DNA of 64,000 nt from JBBPYC01 sp038200275 (GCA_038200275.1 JBBPYC010000026.1:62001-126000); one strand, 5' to 3'. Shown: positions 17,912 through 26,987, numbered from the stretch's first letter. A program made the numbers and translations. Notes: generated by a model not told the origin, from the letters alone.

Positions 17912-18052
17912 TCAGTATTTCTTTTCCTTGTCTGCCTTGTTCTCGATCTTGTCGCCGGCTTTGGAGACATCCTTGCCGAACCCACTCATCGTGTTGCAAC
18001 CCACCAGAAGGAAACCAACGGCGAGCATCAGGATACCAGTCACTTTTTTCAT
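17912..18052 (-). CDS. Entericidin A/B-family small lipoprotein
   Basis: A 46-residue lipoprotein. A lysine-starting hydrophobic signal (MKKVTGILMLAVGFL) leads to the lipobox LVGC, then NTMSGFGKDVSKAGDKIENK, which matches the entericidin pattern of a short amphipathic tail. Lipidation would fall on the Cys at residue 19. It lies between leuC and leuD, where I recall related Burkholderiales carrying the same small gene. Entericidins in enterobacteria form a toxin/antidote pair linked to lysis, but only one is present here, so a toxin role should not be assumed. Confidence 0.85.
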   Translation of the reverse strand: MKKVTGILMLAVGFLLVGCNTMSGFGKDVSKAGDKIENKADKEKKY

Positions 18053-18081
18053 TAGCGTTTTCTCATTTCTTGAAAGTTAAC

Positions 18082-19533
18082 TCAGAGCAGTTTGCGGACA
18101 TCGACGAAATGACCATGAACCGCCGCCGCAGCGGCCATGGCGGGGGAGACCAAATGAGTGCGGCCGCCGGCACCCTGGCGACCTTCGAAATTGCGATTGC
18201 TGGTTGAGGCACAGCGCTCGCCAGGCTCGAGCCGGTCGCTGTTCATCGCCAAACACATCGAGCAGCCGGGTTCTCGCCACTCAAAACCGGCGGCCTTGAA
18301 GATCTTGTCGAGCCCTTCGCGCTCGGCCTGCTCTTTGACCAGCCCCGAACCTGGCACGACCATCGCAACTTTGACGTTGCGCGCGACCCGCTGGCCCATC
18401 TTCTTGACCAGCGCAGCCGCTTCACGCATGTCTTCGATGCGCGAGTTGGTGCAGGAGCCAATGAATACCTTGTCGACATGCACGTCGGCAAGCAGCTTGC
18501 CGGGTGTGAGTGCCATGTAGCTCAACGCGCGCTCGATGGCTTCGCGCTTGTTCAGGTCTTTCTCGTCTTCGGGGTCGGGCACGCGTGCGTCCACGCCGAG
18601 CACCATCTCGGGCGATGTGCCCCACGTCACCTGCGGCACGATGCGCGCAGCGTCGAGTTCGATCACACGATCGAACTTGGCACCTGGATCGGTCTGCAGC
18701 GTCTTCCAGTACGCAACGGCCTGGTCCCACTCGACGCCGCCGACAAAGCTGCGCGTTTTTTCGTCGTAACCCGGCGCCATCGGCCGGCCCTTGAGATAGG
18801 CAATCGTCTTGTCGTCAACTGCGACCAAACCGGCACGCGCGCCGGCTTCGATCGCCATGTTGCAGACCGTCATGCGGCCTTCCATCGACAGTGCGCGAAT
18901 CGCGCTGCCTGCGAACTCGATCGTGCAGCCAGTGCCACCCGCGGTGCCAATCTTGCCGATGATCGCCAGGACGATGTCTTTTGCGGTACAGCCGCGCGCC
19001 AGCGTGCCTTCGACCTTGATCAGCAGGTTCTTCGCTTTTTTGGTGAGCAGCGTTTGCGTGGCCAGCACATGTTCTACCTCGCTGGTGCCAATGCCATGCG
19101 CAAGTGCGCCGAACGCACCGTGTGTCGAGGTGTGCGAATCGCCGCAGACGACCGTCATGCCGGGCAGTGTGGCGCCGGTTTCAGGCCCGATCACATGAAC
19201 GATGCCTTGGCGCTTTGACAAGAACGGAAAGTAAGCGGCTGAGCCGAACTCGGCAATGTTGTCGTCGAGTGTGATGACCTGTTGCTTGCTGATCGGATCG
19301 GTAATGCCGTCGTAGCCGCGCTCCCAGCCGGTGGTCGGCGTGTTGTGGTCGGCCGTTGCCACAATTGAGCTGATGCGCCAGACCTTGCGGCCAGCTTCGC
19401 GCAGACCTTCAAACGCCTGCGGGCTGGTCACCTCATGCACCAAGTGCCGGTCGATGTAGAGCACCGACGTGCCATCGTCCTCGGTGTGGATGACGTGTTC
19501 GTCCCAGATTTTGTCGTACAGGGTACGTGCCAT
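18082..19533 (-). CDS. leuC: 3-isopropylmalate dehydratase large subunit
   Basis: A 483-residue aconitase-family subunit carrying a 4Fe-4S cluster. The start MARTLYDKIWDEHVI at 19533 matches the family; the frame to 19647 is an artificial extension. Cluster cysteines are visible in KVFIGSCTNSRIEDMREAA and in WREPGCSMCLAMN. Other landmarks are VCGDSHTSTHGAFGALAHGI and the C-terminal RNFEGRQGAGGRTHLVSP. It begins 97 bases downstream of the SMP-30 gene and leads the leuC-ecn-leuD-leuB group. Confidence 0.97.
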   Translation of the reverse strand: MARTLYDKIWDEHVIHTEDDGTSVLYIDRHLVHEVTSPQAFEGLREAGRKVWRISSIVATADHNTPTTGWERGYDGITDPISKQQVITLDDNIAEFGSAAYFPFLSKRQGIVHVIGPETGATLPGMTVVCGDSHTSTHGAFGALAHGIGTSEVEHVLATQTLLTKKAKNLLIKVEGTLARGCTAKDIVLAIIGKIGTAGGTGCTIEFAGSAIRALSMEGRMTVCNMAIEAGARAGLVAVDDKTIAYLKGRPMAPGYDEKTRSFVGGVEWDQAVAYWKTLQTDPGAKFDRVIELDAARIVPQVTWGTSPEMVLGVDARVPDPEDEKDLNKREAIERALSYMALTPGKLLADVHVDKVFIGSCTNSRIEDMREAAALVKKMGQRVARNVKVAMVVPGSGLVKEQAEREGLDKIFKAAGFEWREPGCSMCLAMNSDRLEPGERCASTSNRNFEGRQGAGGRTHLVSPAMAAAAAVHGHFVDVRKLL

Positions 19534-19630
19534 GGTGCGGCCCTTTTGTTTGCAAATAGCGCGGATAACCCGTGATTTTATGCCGTGCATGCAGTCGCGG
19601 AGTGAGTCACTGCGCAGCGCAGTCGGCGAG

Positions 19631-20641
19631 TCAGTATCCCGCGCCACGCGTATTTACAAACAGGCTGTAGACCGACTGGCTGCTCGCCATGAACAGGCGA
19701 TTGCCGCGCACGCCGCCGAAGCACAGATTCGCACAGCGCTCGGGCAGCACGATGCGACCGATTAACTTGCCGGTACGGTCATACACCATGACGCCGTCGA
19801 GCGCTTCCGGCTCCGCACTCGGAGCGCCATTGCTGCCGAAGCCGCACCAAAGATTGCCGTCACGGTCGCAGGCAATGCCGTCGAATGCGCCTGGGCCGTT
19901 GGCGTCGATGTGCAGTCGCTTGTTGGACAGCCGGCCTGAAGCAGCAACGTCATACGCCCAGATTAACCGATTGGGCTTGGCACGACTCTCGACGATGTAG
20001 AGGACGTTGCCGTTCGGAGAAAAACACAGGCCGTTCGGGCCGGACAGATCGTCGCAGACGATTTCGACGCGACCGCTGGTGCCGTCGACACGGTAAACCG
20101 CCTCAGGCAGTTCCGACGTGGCCTGTTCGCCTTCGTAATCCCCGCCGATGCCGAATGGGGGGTCGGTGAACCAGATCGCGCCGCTGGCGTCGCAGACAAG
20201 GTCGTTCGGGGAATTGAGGCGCTGCCCTTCGAAAGAATCGGCTATCACCGTGTTGCGGCCGTCGTATTCGGTGCGCGTAACGCGCCGCGTCAGATGCTCG
20301 CAAACAAGCAGCCGCCCCTGGTTGTCTCGCACCAAACCATTGGCGTGGTTCGATGGACTGCGAAAGATCGCGCAGTGGCCGCTGGCTTCATCCCAGCGCA
20401 CAATCCGATTGTTTGGAATGTCGCTGACCAGCAAATAGCGCCCATCACCAAACCACACCGGGCCCTCCGCCCAGCGCAATCCGGAAATGATGCGCTCCAC
20501 CGCGCTGCTAAACACTCGATAACCAGCAAATTCAGGATTGATGATCTGTACAGCGGGATCCGGATAGCGAGCGCTGGACGTGAACGGCGCAATAGAGTCA
20601 GCGCAAGTGGACAGACTGAGGGAAGACACGTTAATCGTCAT
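19631..20641 (-). CDS. SMP-30/gluconolactonase/LRE family protein
   Basis: A 336-residue six-bladed beta-propeller hydrolase, probably a metal-dependent lactonase. Metal-site residues are visible: Glu in RWAEGPVWFGDGRYLL, Asn in RLNSPNDLVCDASGAIWFTD, Asn in DDLSGPNGLCFSPNGNVLYI and Asp in GAFDGIACDRDGNLWCGFG. The lactone substrate is unknown. It sits 72 bases after gltA on the same strand, between the TCA-cycle and leucine genes, where a sugar-acid lactonase has no obvious link to its neighbours. Confidence 0.88.
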   Translation of the reverse strand: MTINVSSLSLSTCADSIAPFTSSARYPDPAVQIINPEFAGYRVFSSAVERIISGLRWAEGPVWFGDGRYLLVSDIPNNRIVRWDEASGHCAIFRSPSNHANGLVRDNQGRLLVCEHLTRRVTRTEYDGRNTVIADSFEGQRLNSPNDLVCDASGAIWFTDPPFGIGGDYEGEQATSELPEAVYRVDGTSGRVEIVCDDLSGPNGLCFSPNGNVLYIVESRAKPNRLIWAYDVAASGRLSNKRLHIDANGPGAFDGIACDRDGNLWCGFGSNGAPSAEPEALDGVMVYDRTGKLIGRIVLPERCANLCFGGVRGNRLFMASSQSVYSLFVNTRGAGY

Positions 20642-20713
20642 CCGGACAACTGTACCTGCCCAAACTTCGGGAAGGTCAGGCCTTTCGGTGTGCGAGCGGC
20701 ACGGGACGCGAGG

Positions 20714-22024
20714 TCAGCGCTGCAGTACCGGCTTGACTTCGCGACGCGCGGCACCAACGTAGAGCTGACGCGGTCGGCCAATCTTGTAGTCTGGCTCGGC
20801 GATCATTTCGTTCAGTTGGGCGATCCAGCCCACGGTGCGTGCCAGCGCAAACACGGCAGTGAACAATGGCACCGGAATGCCAATCGCGCGCTGCACGATG
20901 CCAGAGTAGAAGTCGACGTTTGGATACAGCTTGCGCGATACGAAGTATTCGTCTTCAAGCGCAATTTTCTCAAGGGCCATGGCTAGCTTGAATAGCGGAT
21001 CGTTCTCCAATCCCATCTCGGCCAGCACCTCCTTGCAGGTCTCTTGCATCAGCTTGGCGCGCGGGTCGTAGTTCTTGTACACCCGGTGACCGAAACCCAT
21101 CAGCTTGACGTTCGAGTTCTTGTCCTTGACCTGCTTGATGAACTCGCCGATCTTTTCGATTCCACCCGCACGCTCGATATCCCCGAGCATGCCCAATGCG
21201 GCCTCGTTGGCGCCTCCATGCGCTGGACCCCACAAACACGCGACGCCTGCTGCGATCGCGGCGAATGGGTTCGTACCGGAGGAGCCGCACAGCCGCACGG
21301 TCGACGTGGATGCGTTCTGCTCATGATCGGCATGCAGGATAAAAATGCGGTCGATCGCCTTTTCCAGCACCGGGCGCACCACATAGTTCTCGCAGGGCAC
21401 CGCAAACATCATGTGCAGGAAATTGCCTGCATAGGACAGTGAATTGCGCGGATACATATAGGGCTGACCCTGTGTGTACTTGTACGCCATCGCAACCAAC
21501 GTCGGCATTTTCGCGATCAGCCGGATCGCCGCGATCTCACGGTGCTTCGGATCCTTGATATCGGTGCTGTCGTGATAGAACGCAGACATGGCGCCGACCA
21601 GCCCCGTCATGATGGCCATCGGGTGCGCGTCGCGCCGGAAGCCGCGCAAGAAGAACTGCATCTGCTCGTTGACCATCGTGTGATTGGTCACCAGCTTCTC
21701 AAACGATTCCTTTTGCCCCTGATTCGGCAAGTCCCCGTACAGCAGCAAGTGACAGGTCTCTAGAAAATCGCAGTTGACAGCCAGTTCTTCAATAGGATAG
21801 CCGCGATAAAGCAACTCGCCCTTATCGCCGTCAATGTAGGTAATTGCCGATTCGCATGCCGCTGTCGACATAAATCCAGGGTCGAATGTGAACGACCCGG
21901 TCTGTCCGTAAAGCTTCCGAATGTCGAGCACGTCCGGGCCAACGGTGCCTTGGTAGACAGGGAACTCAACGCTCGGGGTGCCATTGCTGAACGACAGCGT
22001 GGCTTTGTAATCGGCTGACTTCAT
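20714..22024 (-). CDS. gltA: Citrate synthase
   Basis: A 436-residue type II (NADH-sensitive type) citrate synthase, the entry enzyme of the TCA cycle. Catalytic regions are seen in WGPAHGGANEAALGMLGDI, GFGHRVYKNYDPRAKLMQ and NVDFYSGIVQRAIGIP. The ATG at 22024 starts MKSADYKATLSF, two bases after the sdhE stop. Position 22030 would be a TTG. It closes the sdhCDAB-sdhE-gltA operon. Confidence 0.97.
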   Translation of the reverse strand: MKSADYKATLSFSNGTPSVEFPVYQGTVGPDVLDIRKLYGQTGSFTFDPGFMSTAACESAITYIDGDKGELLYRGYPIEELAVNCDFLETCHLLLYGDLPNQGQKESFEKLVTNHTMVNEQMQFFLRGFRRDAHPMAIMTGLVGAMSAFYHDSTDIKDPKHREIAAIRLIAKMPTLVAMAYKYTQGQPYMYPRNSLSYAGNFLHMMFAVPCENYVVRPVLEKAIDRIFILHADHEQNASTSTVRLCGSSGTNPFAAIAAGVACLWGPAHGGANEAALGMLGDIERAGGIEKIGEFIKQVKDKNSNVKLMGFGHRVYKNYDPRAKLMQETCKEVLAEMGLENDPLFKLAMALEKIALEDEYFVSRKLYPNVDFYSGIVQRAIGIPVPLFTAVFALARTVGWIAQLNEMIAEPDYKIGRPRQLYVGAARREVKPVLQR

Positions 22025-22026
22025 GG

Positions 22027-22311
22027 TCAATGTTCTTTCAACAGGTTCAGTAGTTCTTGATTCGCATCCGACACGAGCGACGGGTCGATGTCGTGGAGCG
22101 ATTTTCGTGCCATCAGCAGGTCGAGCAGTTCGGGGTCGTCAAGCGCCATCAAGCGGCCCAGCGCCTCGGCGCGCTTGGGCGTCAGCAAGTTCTCGTACTT
22201 ACTGAAAAACCGCTCGACGAACAAATCGTTCTCAAGCAATCCCCGGCGGCAACGCCAACGCAGTTTGCTCAACGCACGCTCGTCGATGAATTCTTCAATG
22301 GACGGCATCAT
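22027..22311 (-). CDS. sdhE: FAD assembly factor SdhE (succinate dehydrogenase assembly factor 2)
   Basis: A 94-residue SdhE/YgfY protein that helps attach FAD covalently to SdhA. The signature RGLLENDLFVERFF shows the family's RG-x-E/L-x2-D motif near residues 21-34, and LMALDDPELLDLLMA follows. The ATG at 22311 (MMPSIEEFIDERAL) gives the expected size. The longer frame from 22431 overlaps sdhB. Its place directly after sdhB supports the function. Confidence 0.92.
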   Translation of the reverse strand: MMPSIEEFIDERALSKLRWRCRRGLLENDLFVERFFSKYENLLTPKRAEALGRLMALDDPELLDLLMARKSLHDIDPSLVSDANQELLNLLKEH

Positions 22312-22358
22312 TGGACTTTCCAATACATCGTTGACGAGCCAAACTGGCTCCCTGGCGG

Positions 22359-23063
22359 TCAAACCGTACGCAGTGCCATCATTTCCTTGATCTTGCCGAT
22401 CGCGCGGGTCGGGTTCAAATTCTTCGGGCACACATCAACGCAGTTCATGATGCTGCGGCACCGGAACAGCCGGTAGGGATCTTCCAGATTGTCGAGCCGT
22501 TCTGCAGTTGCCTGATCCCGGCTGTCAGCGATGAATCGGTATGCCTGCAACAGACCCGCGGGGCCAACGAACTTGTCTGGGTTCCACCAGAAGCTTGGGC
22601 AACTCGTCGAGCAGCTGGCGCACAAAATGCATTCATACAAGCCGTTCAGTTCGTCGCGCTCCTCCGGGCTCTGCAAGCGTTCGCGCTCAGGCGGGATGGT
22701 GTCATTGATCAAGTAAGGCTTGATCGAATCGTACTGCTTGAAGAACTGCGTCATGTCGACGATCAGATCCCGCACCACCGGCAATCCCGGCAGCGGCTTC
22801 AGCACGATCGCACCGGGCAGGGTGCGCATGTTGGTCAGACAAGCCAGACCGTTCTTGCCATTGATGTTCATCGCGTCGGAGCCGCAAACGCCCTCGCGGC
22901 ACGAACGCCGAAACGATAGGGTCGGGTCTTGCGCTTTCAGTTTCATCAGCGCGTCCAGCAACATGCGCTCATGGCCATCGAGTTCGACCTCGATGGTCTG
23001 CATGTACGGTTTGTTGTCTTTTTCCGGGTCATAGCGGTAGATCTGGAATTTGCGTTTGTCCAT
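22359..23063 (-). CDS. sdhB: Succinate dehydrogenase iron-sulfur subunit
   Basis: A 234-residue subunit with three iron-sulfur clusters that wires electrons from SdhA to quinone. The 2Fe-2S cysteines are in SCREGVCGSDAMNINGKNGL, and the 4Fe-4S and 3Fe-4S cysteines in CILCASCSTSCPSFWWNP and CRSIMNCVDVCPKNLNP. Full length for the family. It lies 43 bases after sdhA and 47 bases before sdhE. Confidence 0.98.
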   Translation of the reverse strand: MDKRKFQIYRYDPEKDNKPYMQTIEVELDGHERMLLDALMKLKAQDPTLSFRRSCREGVCGSDAMNINGKNGLACLTNMRTLPGAIVLKPLPGLPVVRDLIVDMTQFFKQYDSIKPYLINDTIPPERERLQSPEERDELNGLYECILCASCSTSCPSFWWNPDKFVGPAGLLQAYRFIADSRDQATAERLDNLEDPYRLFRCRSIMNCVDVCPKNLNPTRAIGKIKEMMALRTV

Positions 23064-23106
23064 GGATTGTTCTCTGGAAAATTCGTTTATGCCCGACAGG
23101 GGCTGG

Positions 23107-24915
23107 TCAGAACGTACGCACTTTCGGCGGCACGCTGTCGACGCTTAATGGTTTCAGCTGCACTGGCTTGTAGTCCAGCCGGTTGCCTTTGCTGTACCAA
23201 AGCGTGTGTTTAAGCCAGTTTGTGTCGTCGCGCCCCAATGGGGCTGTGGGGTGATCTGCATCGTGTTCGTAATCGTTCACGGTGTGCGCACCGCGGCATT
23301 CGGTGCGTGCTGCCGCTGACACAATGGTCGCTTGCGCGCATTCAATCAGGTTCTGCACTTCGAGCGCTTCGACCCGCGCAGTGTTGAAGATCAGCGACTT
23401 GTCTTTCAGTGCGATCGACTCGACCCGATCGCGCAGGGCTCGAACCTTCTCGACGCCTTCATCCAGAGTGGCCTGCGTGCGGAACACGCCCGCATGCAGT
23501 TGCATGGTGGCACGAAGGTCGTTGGCGACGTCCTGCGAGTACTCACCAGTTGTGGATTCCTGCAGCCGATTCAACCTAGTCAACGAGATGTCGCCTGCGT
23601 CGGCTGGCAATGACTTGTGCGCTTTCGAGGTCGCGATGAAGTCGACAATGTGATTGCCGGCTGCGCGCCCGAATACCAACAGGTCAAGCAACGAATTGGT
23701 ACCGAGCCGGTTCGCGCCGTGCACGCTTACGCACGAGCATTCACCGACTGCATACAAGCCGTTGACCGGCTTGCTGTTCTCAGCACCGCTTTGCTCCACA
23801 ACTTGGCCGTGGATATTGGTCGGGATGCCGCCCATTTGGTAGTGGATTGTCGGTACCACCGGAATGGCTTCTTTTGTGATGTCGACGTTGGCAAAGTTGT
23901 GCCCGATCTCGAACACGCTGGGCAGCCGCTTCATGATGTCGGCCACGCCCAGGTGCGTCATGTCCAGTAGGATGTGATCCTTGTTCGGCCCGCAGCCGCG
24001 GCCTTCCTTGATCTCCTGATCCATCGAGCGGGAGACGAAGTCGCGAGGTGCCAGGTCTTTCAACGTAGGTGCATAGCGCTCCATGAAACGTTCGCCGTTG
24101 CTGTTGCGCAGAATTGCACCTTCACCGCGGCAGCCCTCGGTGAGCAGCACGCCAGCGCCGGCCACACCGGTTGGGTGGAACTGCCAGAACTCCATGTCTT
24201 GCAACGCAATGCCGGCGCGTGCGGCCATGCCCATGCCGTCGCCGGTGTTGATGTAGGCGTTGGTCGAGGCTGCAAAGATGCGCCCCGCGCCGCCGGTGGC
24301 CAGCAGCGTGGTCTTGGCTTCCAGGATGTGGACGTCGCCGGTTTCCATCTCAAGCGCTGTCACGCCGACCACGTCACCATCGGCGTCGCGGATCAGGTCC
24401 AACGCCATCCACTCAACGAAGAAGCTGGTACGCGCCTGCACGTTTTGCTGGTACAGCGTGTGCAGCATCGCATGACCAGTGCGGTCGGCTGCGGCACAAG
24501 CGCGCTGCACCGGCTTTTCACCGTAATTGGCGGTGTGACCGCCGAACGGGCGTTGATAGATGGTGCCGTCCGCATTGCGGTCAAACGGCATGCCCATGTG
24601 CTCGAGTTCATAGACCACCTTCGGCGCCTCGCGGCACATGAACTCGATCGCGTCCTGGTCGCCAAGCCAGTCGGAGCCCTTGATCGTGTCGTAGAAGTGG
24701 TAGTGCCAGTTGTCCTCGGACATGTTGCCAAGCGACGCGCCGATGCCGCCTTGCGCAGCCACCGTATGGGATCGTGTGGGAAACACTTTGGAGAGCACTG
24801 CCACGTTAAGCCCGGCACGTGCCATCTGCAGCGAAGCCCGCATGCCCGAGCCACCGGCACCGACGATCACGACGTCGAACTTGCGCCGGGTAATGTTCTG
24901 CTTGGTAAACGTCAT
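23107..24915 (-). CDS. sdhA: Succinate dehydrogenase flavoprotein subunit
   Basis: A 602-residue catalytic subunit with covalent FAD. The FAD motif is FDVVIVGAGGSGMRASLQMA. The histidine for covalent flavin attachment is in PTRSHTVAAQGGIGASLGN. Active-site segments include RPFGGHTANYGEKPVQRAC and HGANRLGTNSLLDLLVFGRA. The C-terminal ARTECRGAHTVNDY and the DDTNWLKHTLWY region are intact. Lies between sdhD and sdhB. Confidence 0.98.
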   Translation of the reverse strand: MTFTKQNITRRKFDVVIVGAGGSGMRASLQMARAGLNVAVLSKVFPTRSHTVAAQGGIGASLGNMSEDNWHYHFYDTIKGSDWLGDQDAIEFMCREAPKVVYELEHMGMPFDRNADGTIYQRPFGGHTANYGEKPVQRACAAADRTGHAMLHTLYQQNVQARTSFFVEWMALDLIRDADGDVVGVTALEMETGDVHILEAKTTLLATGGAGRIFAASTNAYINTGDGMGMAARAGIALQDMEFWQFHPTGVAGAGVLLTEGCRGEGAILRNSNGERFMERYAPTLKDLAPRDFVSRSMDQEIKEGRGCGPNKDHILLDMTHLGVADIMKRLPSVFEIGHNFANVDITKEAIPVVPTIHYQMGGIPTNIHGQVVEQSGAENSKPVNGLYAVGECSCVSVHGANRLGTNSLLDLLVFGRAAGNHIVDFIATSKAHKSLPADAGDISLTRLNRLQESTTGEYSQDVANDLRATMQLHAGVFRTQATLDEGVEKVRALRDRVESIALKDKSLIFNTARVEALEVQNLIECAQATIVSAAARTECRGAHTVNDYEHDADHPTAPLGRDDTNWLKHTLWYSKGNRLDYKPVQLKPLSVDSVPPKVRTF

Positions 24916-24984
24916 GCGCTGAGGTACTTCGTGTGGTGAATGTGGAACGATGTGTGGAACTTGGACAGTTGCGGCAACAGGCCG

Positions 24985-25356
24985 TTAAAGCCGCCAGAGC
25001 ACCTGGATGGCCCAGCCGACACAGCCGACCAGCCAGATCAGTGCGAAGATCTGCAGCACCAGCCGAAGCCAGACCGGCGAAGTCACGTAGTCCATCGTCA
25101 CGTCGCGCACGCCAACCCAGGCATGCCACAGCAGCGAGACAGCCACAGCAAACGTCAGCACCTTCATCCATTGGGATGCAAAGAGCCCCGCCCAGGTTTC
25201 GTAGCCTATGGGCCCGGAAGTAAACAGCAACGACAACACGACGATCACCGTAAACAACGCCATGATGGCGCCCGTCACACGTTGCGCCAGCCAATCGCGC
25301 AGTCCGTAGTGAGCTCCGACGACGGTGCGGCCGGTTCCGTAATTGACACCAGACAT
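24985..25356 (-). CDS. sdhD: Succinate dehydrogenase membrane anchor subunit
   Basis: A 123-residue subunit with three transmembrane helices. DWLAQRVTGAIMALFTVIVV carries the Arg near the quinone site, and WHAWVGVRDVTMDYV carries the likely heme-ligand His and the family's DY pair. The ATG 25356 (MSGVNYGTGRTVVG) is typical of betaproteobacterial SdhD; the longer frame to 25566 is a shadow of sdhC. Expected position between sdhC and sdhA. Confidence 0.93.
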   Translation of the reverse strand: MSGVNYGTGRTVVGAHYGLRDWLAQRVTGAIMALFTVIVVLSLLFTSGPIGYETWAGLFASQWMKVLTFAVAVSLLWHAWVGVRDVTMDYVTSPVWLRLVLQIFALIWLVGCVGWAIQVLWRL

Positions 25357-25400
25357 TGCAGGATTCCTTTTGTTGATTGGAGGCGAGCGCTGAGCGCTGA

Positions 25401-25826
25401 TCAATACAGCCCGAACAGCTTCGCGCCTAGGATCACGGTTAGCCCGAGACTCAGTGCCAGTGTGACGATCGCCGTCAGCCGACCGTCTTCCTTGCCCACC
25501 GCAGCCGGGTCTACATCCATCCGAATGTGGCGCAGCCCGGCGAAAAAGTGGTGCAGCAGCGCCCACAACAACGCAAGCGCCACCAGCTTGAGCAAGAACC
25601 CGCCCAAACCTTCGTTAAACACGGCAGTAAAGTGCGCGTAGGAAATTTCTGAAGTGACCGACGCATCAAACATCCAGATGATGAACGGCAGCAGTACAAA
25701 CATCAGCAGCCCGCTGATGCGGTGCAGGATCGACACAATGCCAGGCAGCGGCAGCCGATAGCCGATCACATCCCGGAAAATGTTGATGTTGCGAAACACC
25801 GGCCGCTTCTTCGACAGCTCTGCCAT
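25401..25826 (-). CDS. sdhC: Succinate dehydrogenase cytochrome b556 subunit
   Basis: A 141-residue membrane subunit. It begins MAELSKKRPVFRNINIFRDV. It holds the quinone-site SILHRISG motif, and LLHHFFAGLRHIRMD provides the heme-ligand His of the second helix. First gene of the sdh-gltA operon, so its promoter should lie in 25827-25960. Confidence 0.94.
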   Translation of the reverse strand: MAELSKKRPVFRNINIFRDVIGYRLPLPGIVSILHRISGLLMFVLLPFIIWMFDASVTSEISYAHFTAVFNEGLGGFLLKLVALALLWALLHHFFAGLRHIRMDVDPAAVGKEDGRLTAIVTLALSLGLTVILGAKLFGLY

Positions 25827-25865
25827 GGATGGAACCTCAGTAGGGAAAAGGAAATGCGCGCCCTT

Positions 25866-25905
25866 TTGCAAAGAACGCGTTGCAACATGCAAAATTTTAT
25901 TGCAA
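25866..25905. promoter_or_regulatory. Three TTGCAA palindromes upstream of sdhC
   Basis: TTGCAA occurs at 25866-25871, 25880-25885 and 25900-25905, in the 134-base gap between sdhC and the gntR gene where the sdh promoter must lie. The spacings are 14 and 20 bases, and the stretch between is AT-rich compared with its surroundings. The repetition could be a regulator site, but no known binding consensus is recognised and chance cannot be excluded. Confidence 0.3.
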
Positions 25906-25960
25906 GCGCAAATACCCGCTTGGTCTGCCAGCTTCTCTGGGATGGTGCGGAAACAGGCAG

Positions 25961-26809
25961 TTAACCCAGCTGGTTGTGATAGTGATGGCTATCCGTCCGG
26001 TACCAGCCGCGCCGCAGCTCCATCCGCACCTCCTGGTATGTGCAGGCGACCCGCTCGACCTGCAACAGGGGTGTCCCGAGCGCAACTTCCAGCAGACGGG
26101 CCTGCTCTGCGTCGGCGACCACTGCGCGAAGCTTTTCGTCGGCGCGCACCATGCGCACCCCGAACTCGGCTTCAAACAGTGCATACATCGGCCCCTGATA
26201 CTCTGCCAACCGTTCGGTGGTGAGTCCGTGAAAAGGCGCTGCTGGTAGCCAGAGGTCTTCCAAAATGGTCGGCACATGCGCAAATGACAACACCCGTCGT
26301 ACCTGCAGCACCGGTTGCGCATCGGCCAGCCCGAGCGCCTTGGCGACCGTCGCGTCTGCTGGCAATCGCCAGCACCCAATGATGCGGCGCTCGGCTGGCC
26401 CTTCGCTCGACGGATCGCCTGCATCCGGCATTAGCTTCAGGAAGCGATACTCGATCTGCTGTTCCGCGTGGGTTGCGACAAAGGTGCCCTTGCCCTGGCG
26501 TCGGTTCAGTAAATTGTCGCCAGCAAGCTCGTCGATCGCTTTTCTCACCGTGCCTTGGCTGACCTTGAAACGCGCTGCCAGTTCGAATTCGCTTGGGATG
26601 GCTTCGCCGGGTCGCCACTGCCCGGACTTCAAGTCGCCAAGGATCAGCAACTTGATCTGACGATAAAGTGGGCTGAAAGATGGCGTTGGCGCAGGCCCTT
26701 TCGCTGCGCTGTTCCTTGCGCCGTCTGGCCCGCCAGCAACGTGATCAGGGCTGTCACCAAGCTCGGGGATTTCATTGGCTGGGAGACGATTGGTCGATTC
26801 GGGACTCAT
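25961..26809 (-). CDS. GntR family transcriptional regulator (HutC/UTRA type)
   Basis: A 282-residue regulator. After a variable 45-residue N-terminus comes the GntR winged helix (PLYRQIKLLILGDLKSGQWR, then GEAIPSEFELAARFKVSQGT and VRKAIDELAGDNLLNRRQGK). A UTRA effector-binding domain follows, with ILEDLWLPAAPFHGLTTERL. ATG 26809 (MSPESTNRL) is preferred, because the longer frame from 26854 would read through the palindrome proposed as its operator. It lies between sdhC and the divergent mdh, as in many Burkholderiales, so control of TCA-cycle genes and of itself is likely. The effector is unknown. Confidence 0.9.
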   Translation of the reverse strand: MSPESTNRLPANEIPELGDSPDHVAGGPDGARNSAAKGPAPTPSFSPLYRQIKLLILGDLKSGQWRPGEAIPSEFELAARFKVSQGTVRKAIDELAGDNLLNRRQGKGTFVATHAEQQIEYRFLKLMPDAGDPSSEGPAERRIIGCWRLPADATVAKALGLADAQPVLQVRRVLSFAHVPTILEDLWLPAAPFHGLTTERLAEYQGPMYALFEAEFGVRMVRADEKLRAVVADAEQARLLEVALGTPLLQVERVACTYQEVRMELRRGWYRTDSHHYHNQLG

Positions 26810-26833
26810 GGCAAACAAAAAAGCTATTTCCGA

Positions 26834-26851
26834 TCTTATTCTTGTATAAGA
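26834..26851. promoter_or_regulatory. Candidate GntR operator between gntR and mdh
   Basis: An inverted repeat TCTTAT-N6-ATAAGA spans these 18 bases, 25 bases before the gntR start and about 136 before mdh. An overlapping CTTGT...ACAAG repeat (26841-26857) adds symmetry. GntR/HutC proteins bind palindromes of this size, often in their own promoter. The match to this regulator is inference. Confidence 0.5.
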
Positions 26852-26987
26852 CACAAGACCTGAACCAAGGTGGCACCGACCGCGGCGCTAAACTAGCCCG
26901 TACTTTTCTCGCTTCGGTGCTGTGTGATGAAGTCGCCGTGCCAAGCCTGGTTTTATTTCTCCAAGCTGATTCAGGAGTGGCAGGAAA

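Noticed and set aside
17912..18052. Entericidin as a toxin-antitoxin pair
   Set aside because: Only one entericidin-like gene is present; the position between leuC and leuD looks like a conserved single gene, so an addiction role is not supported.
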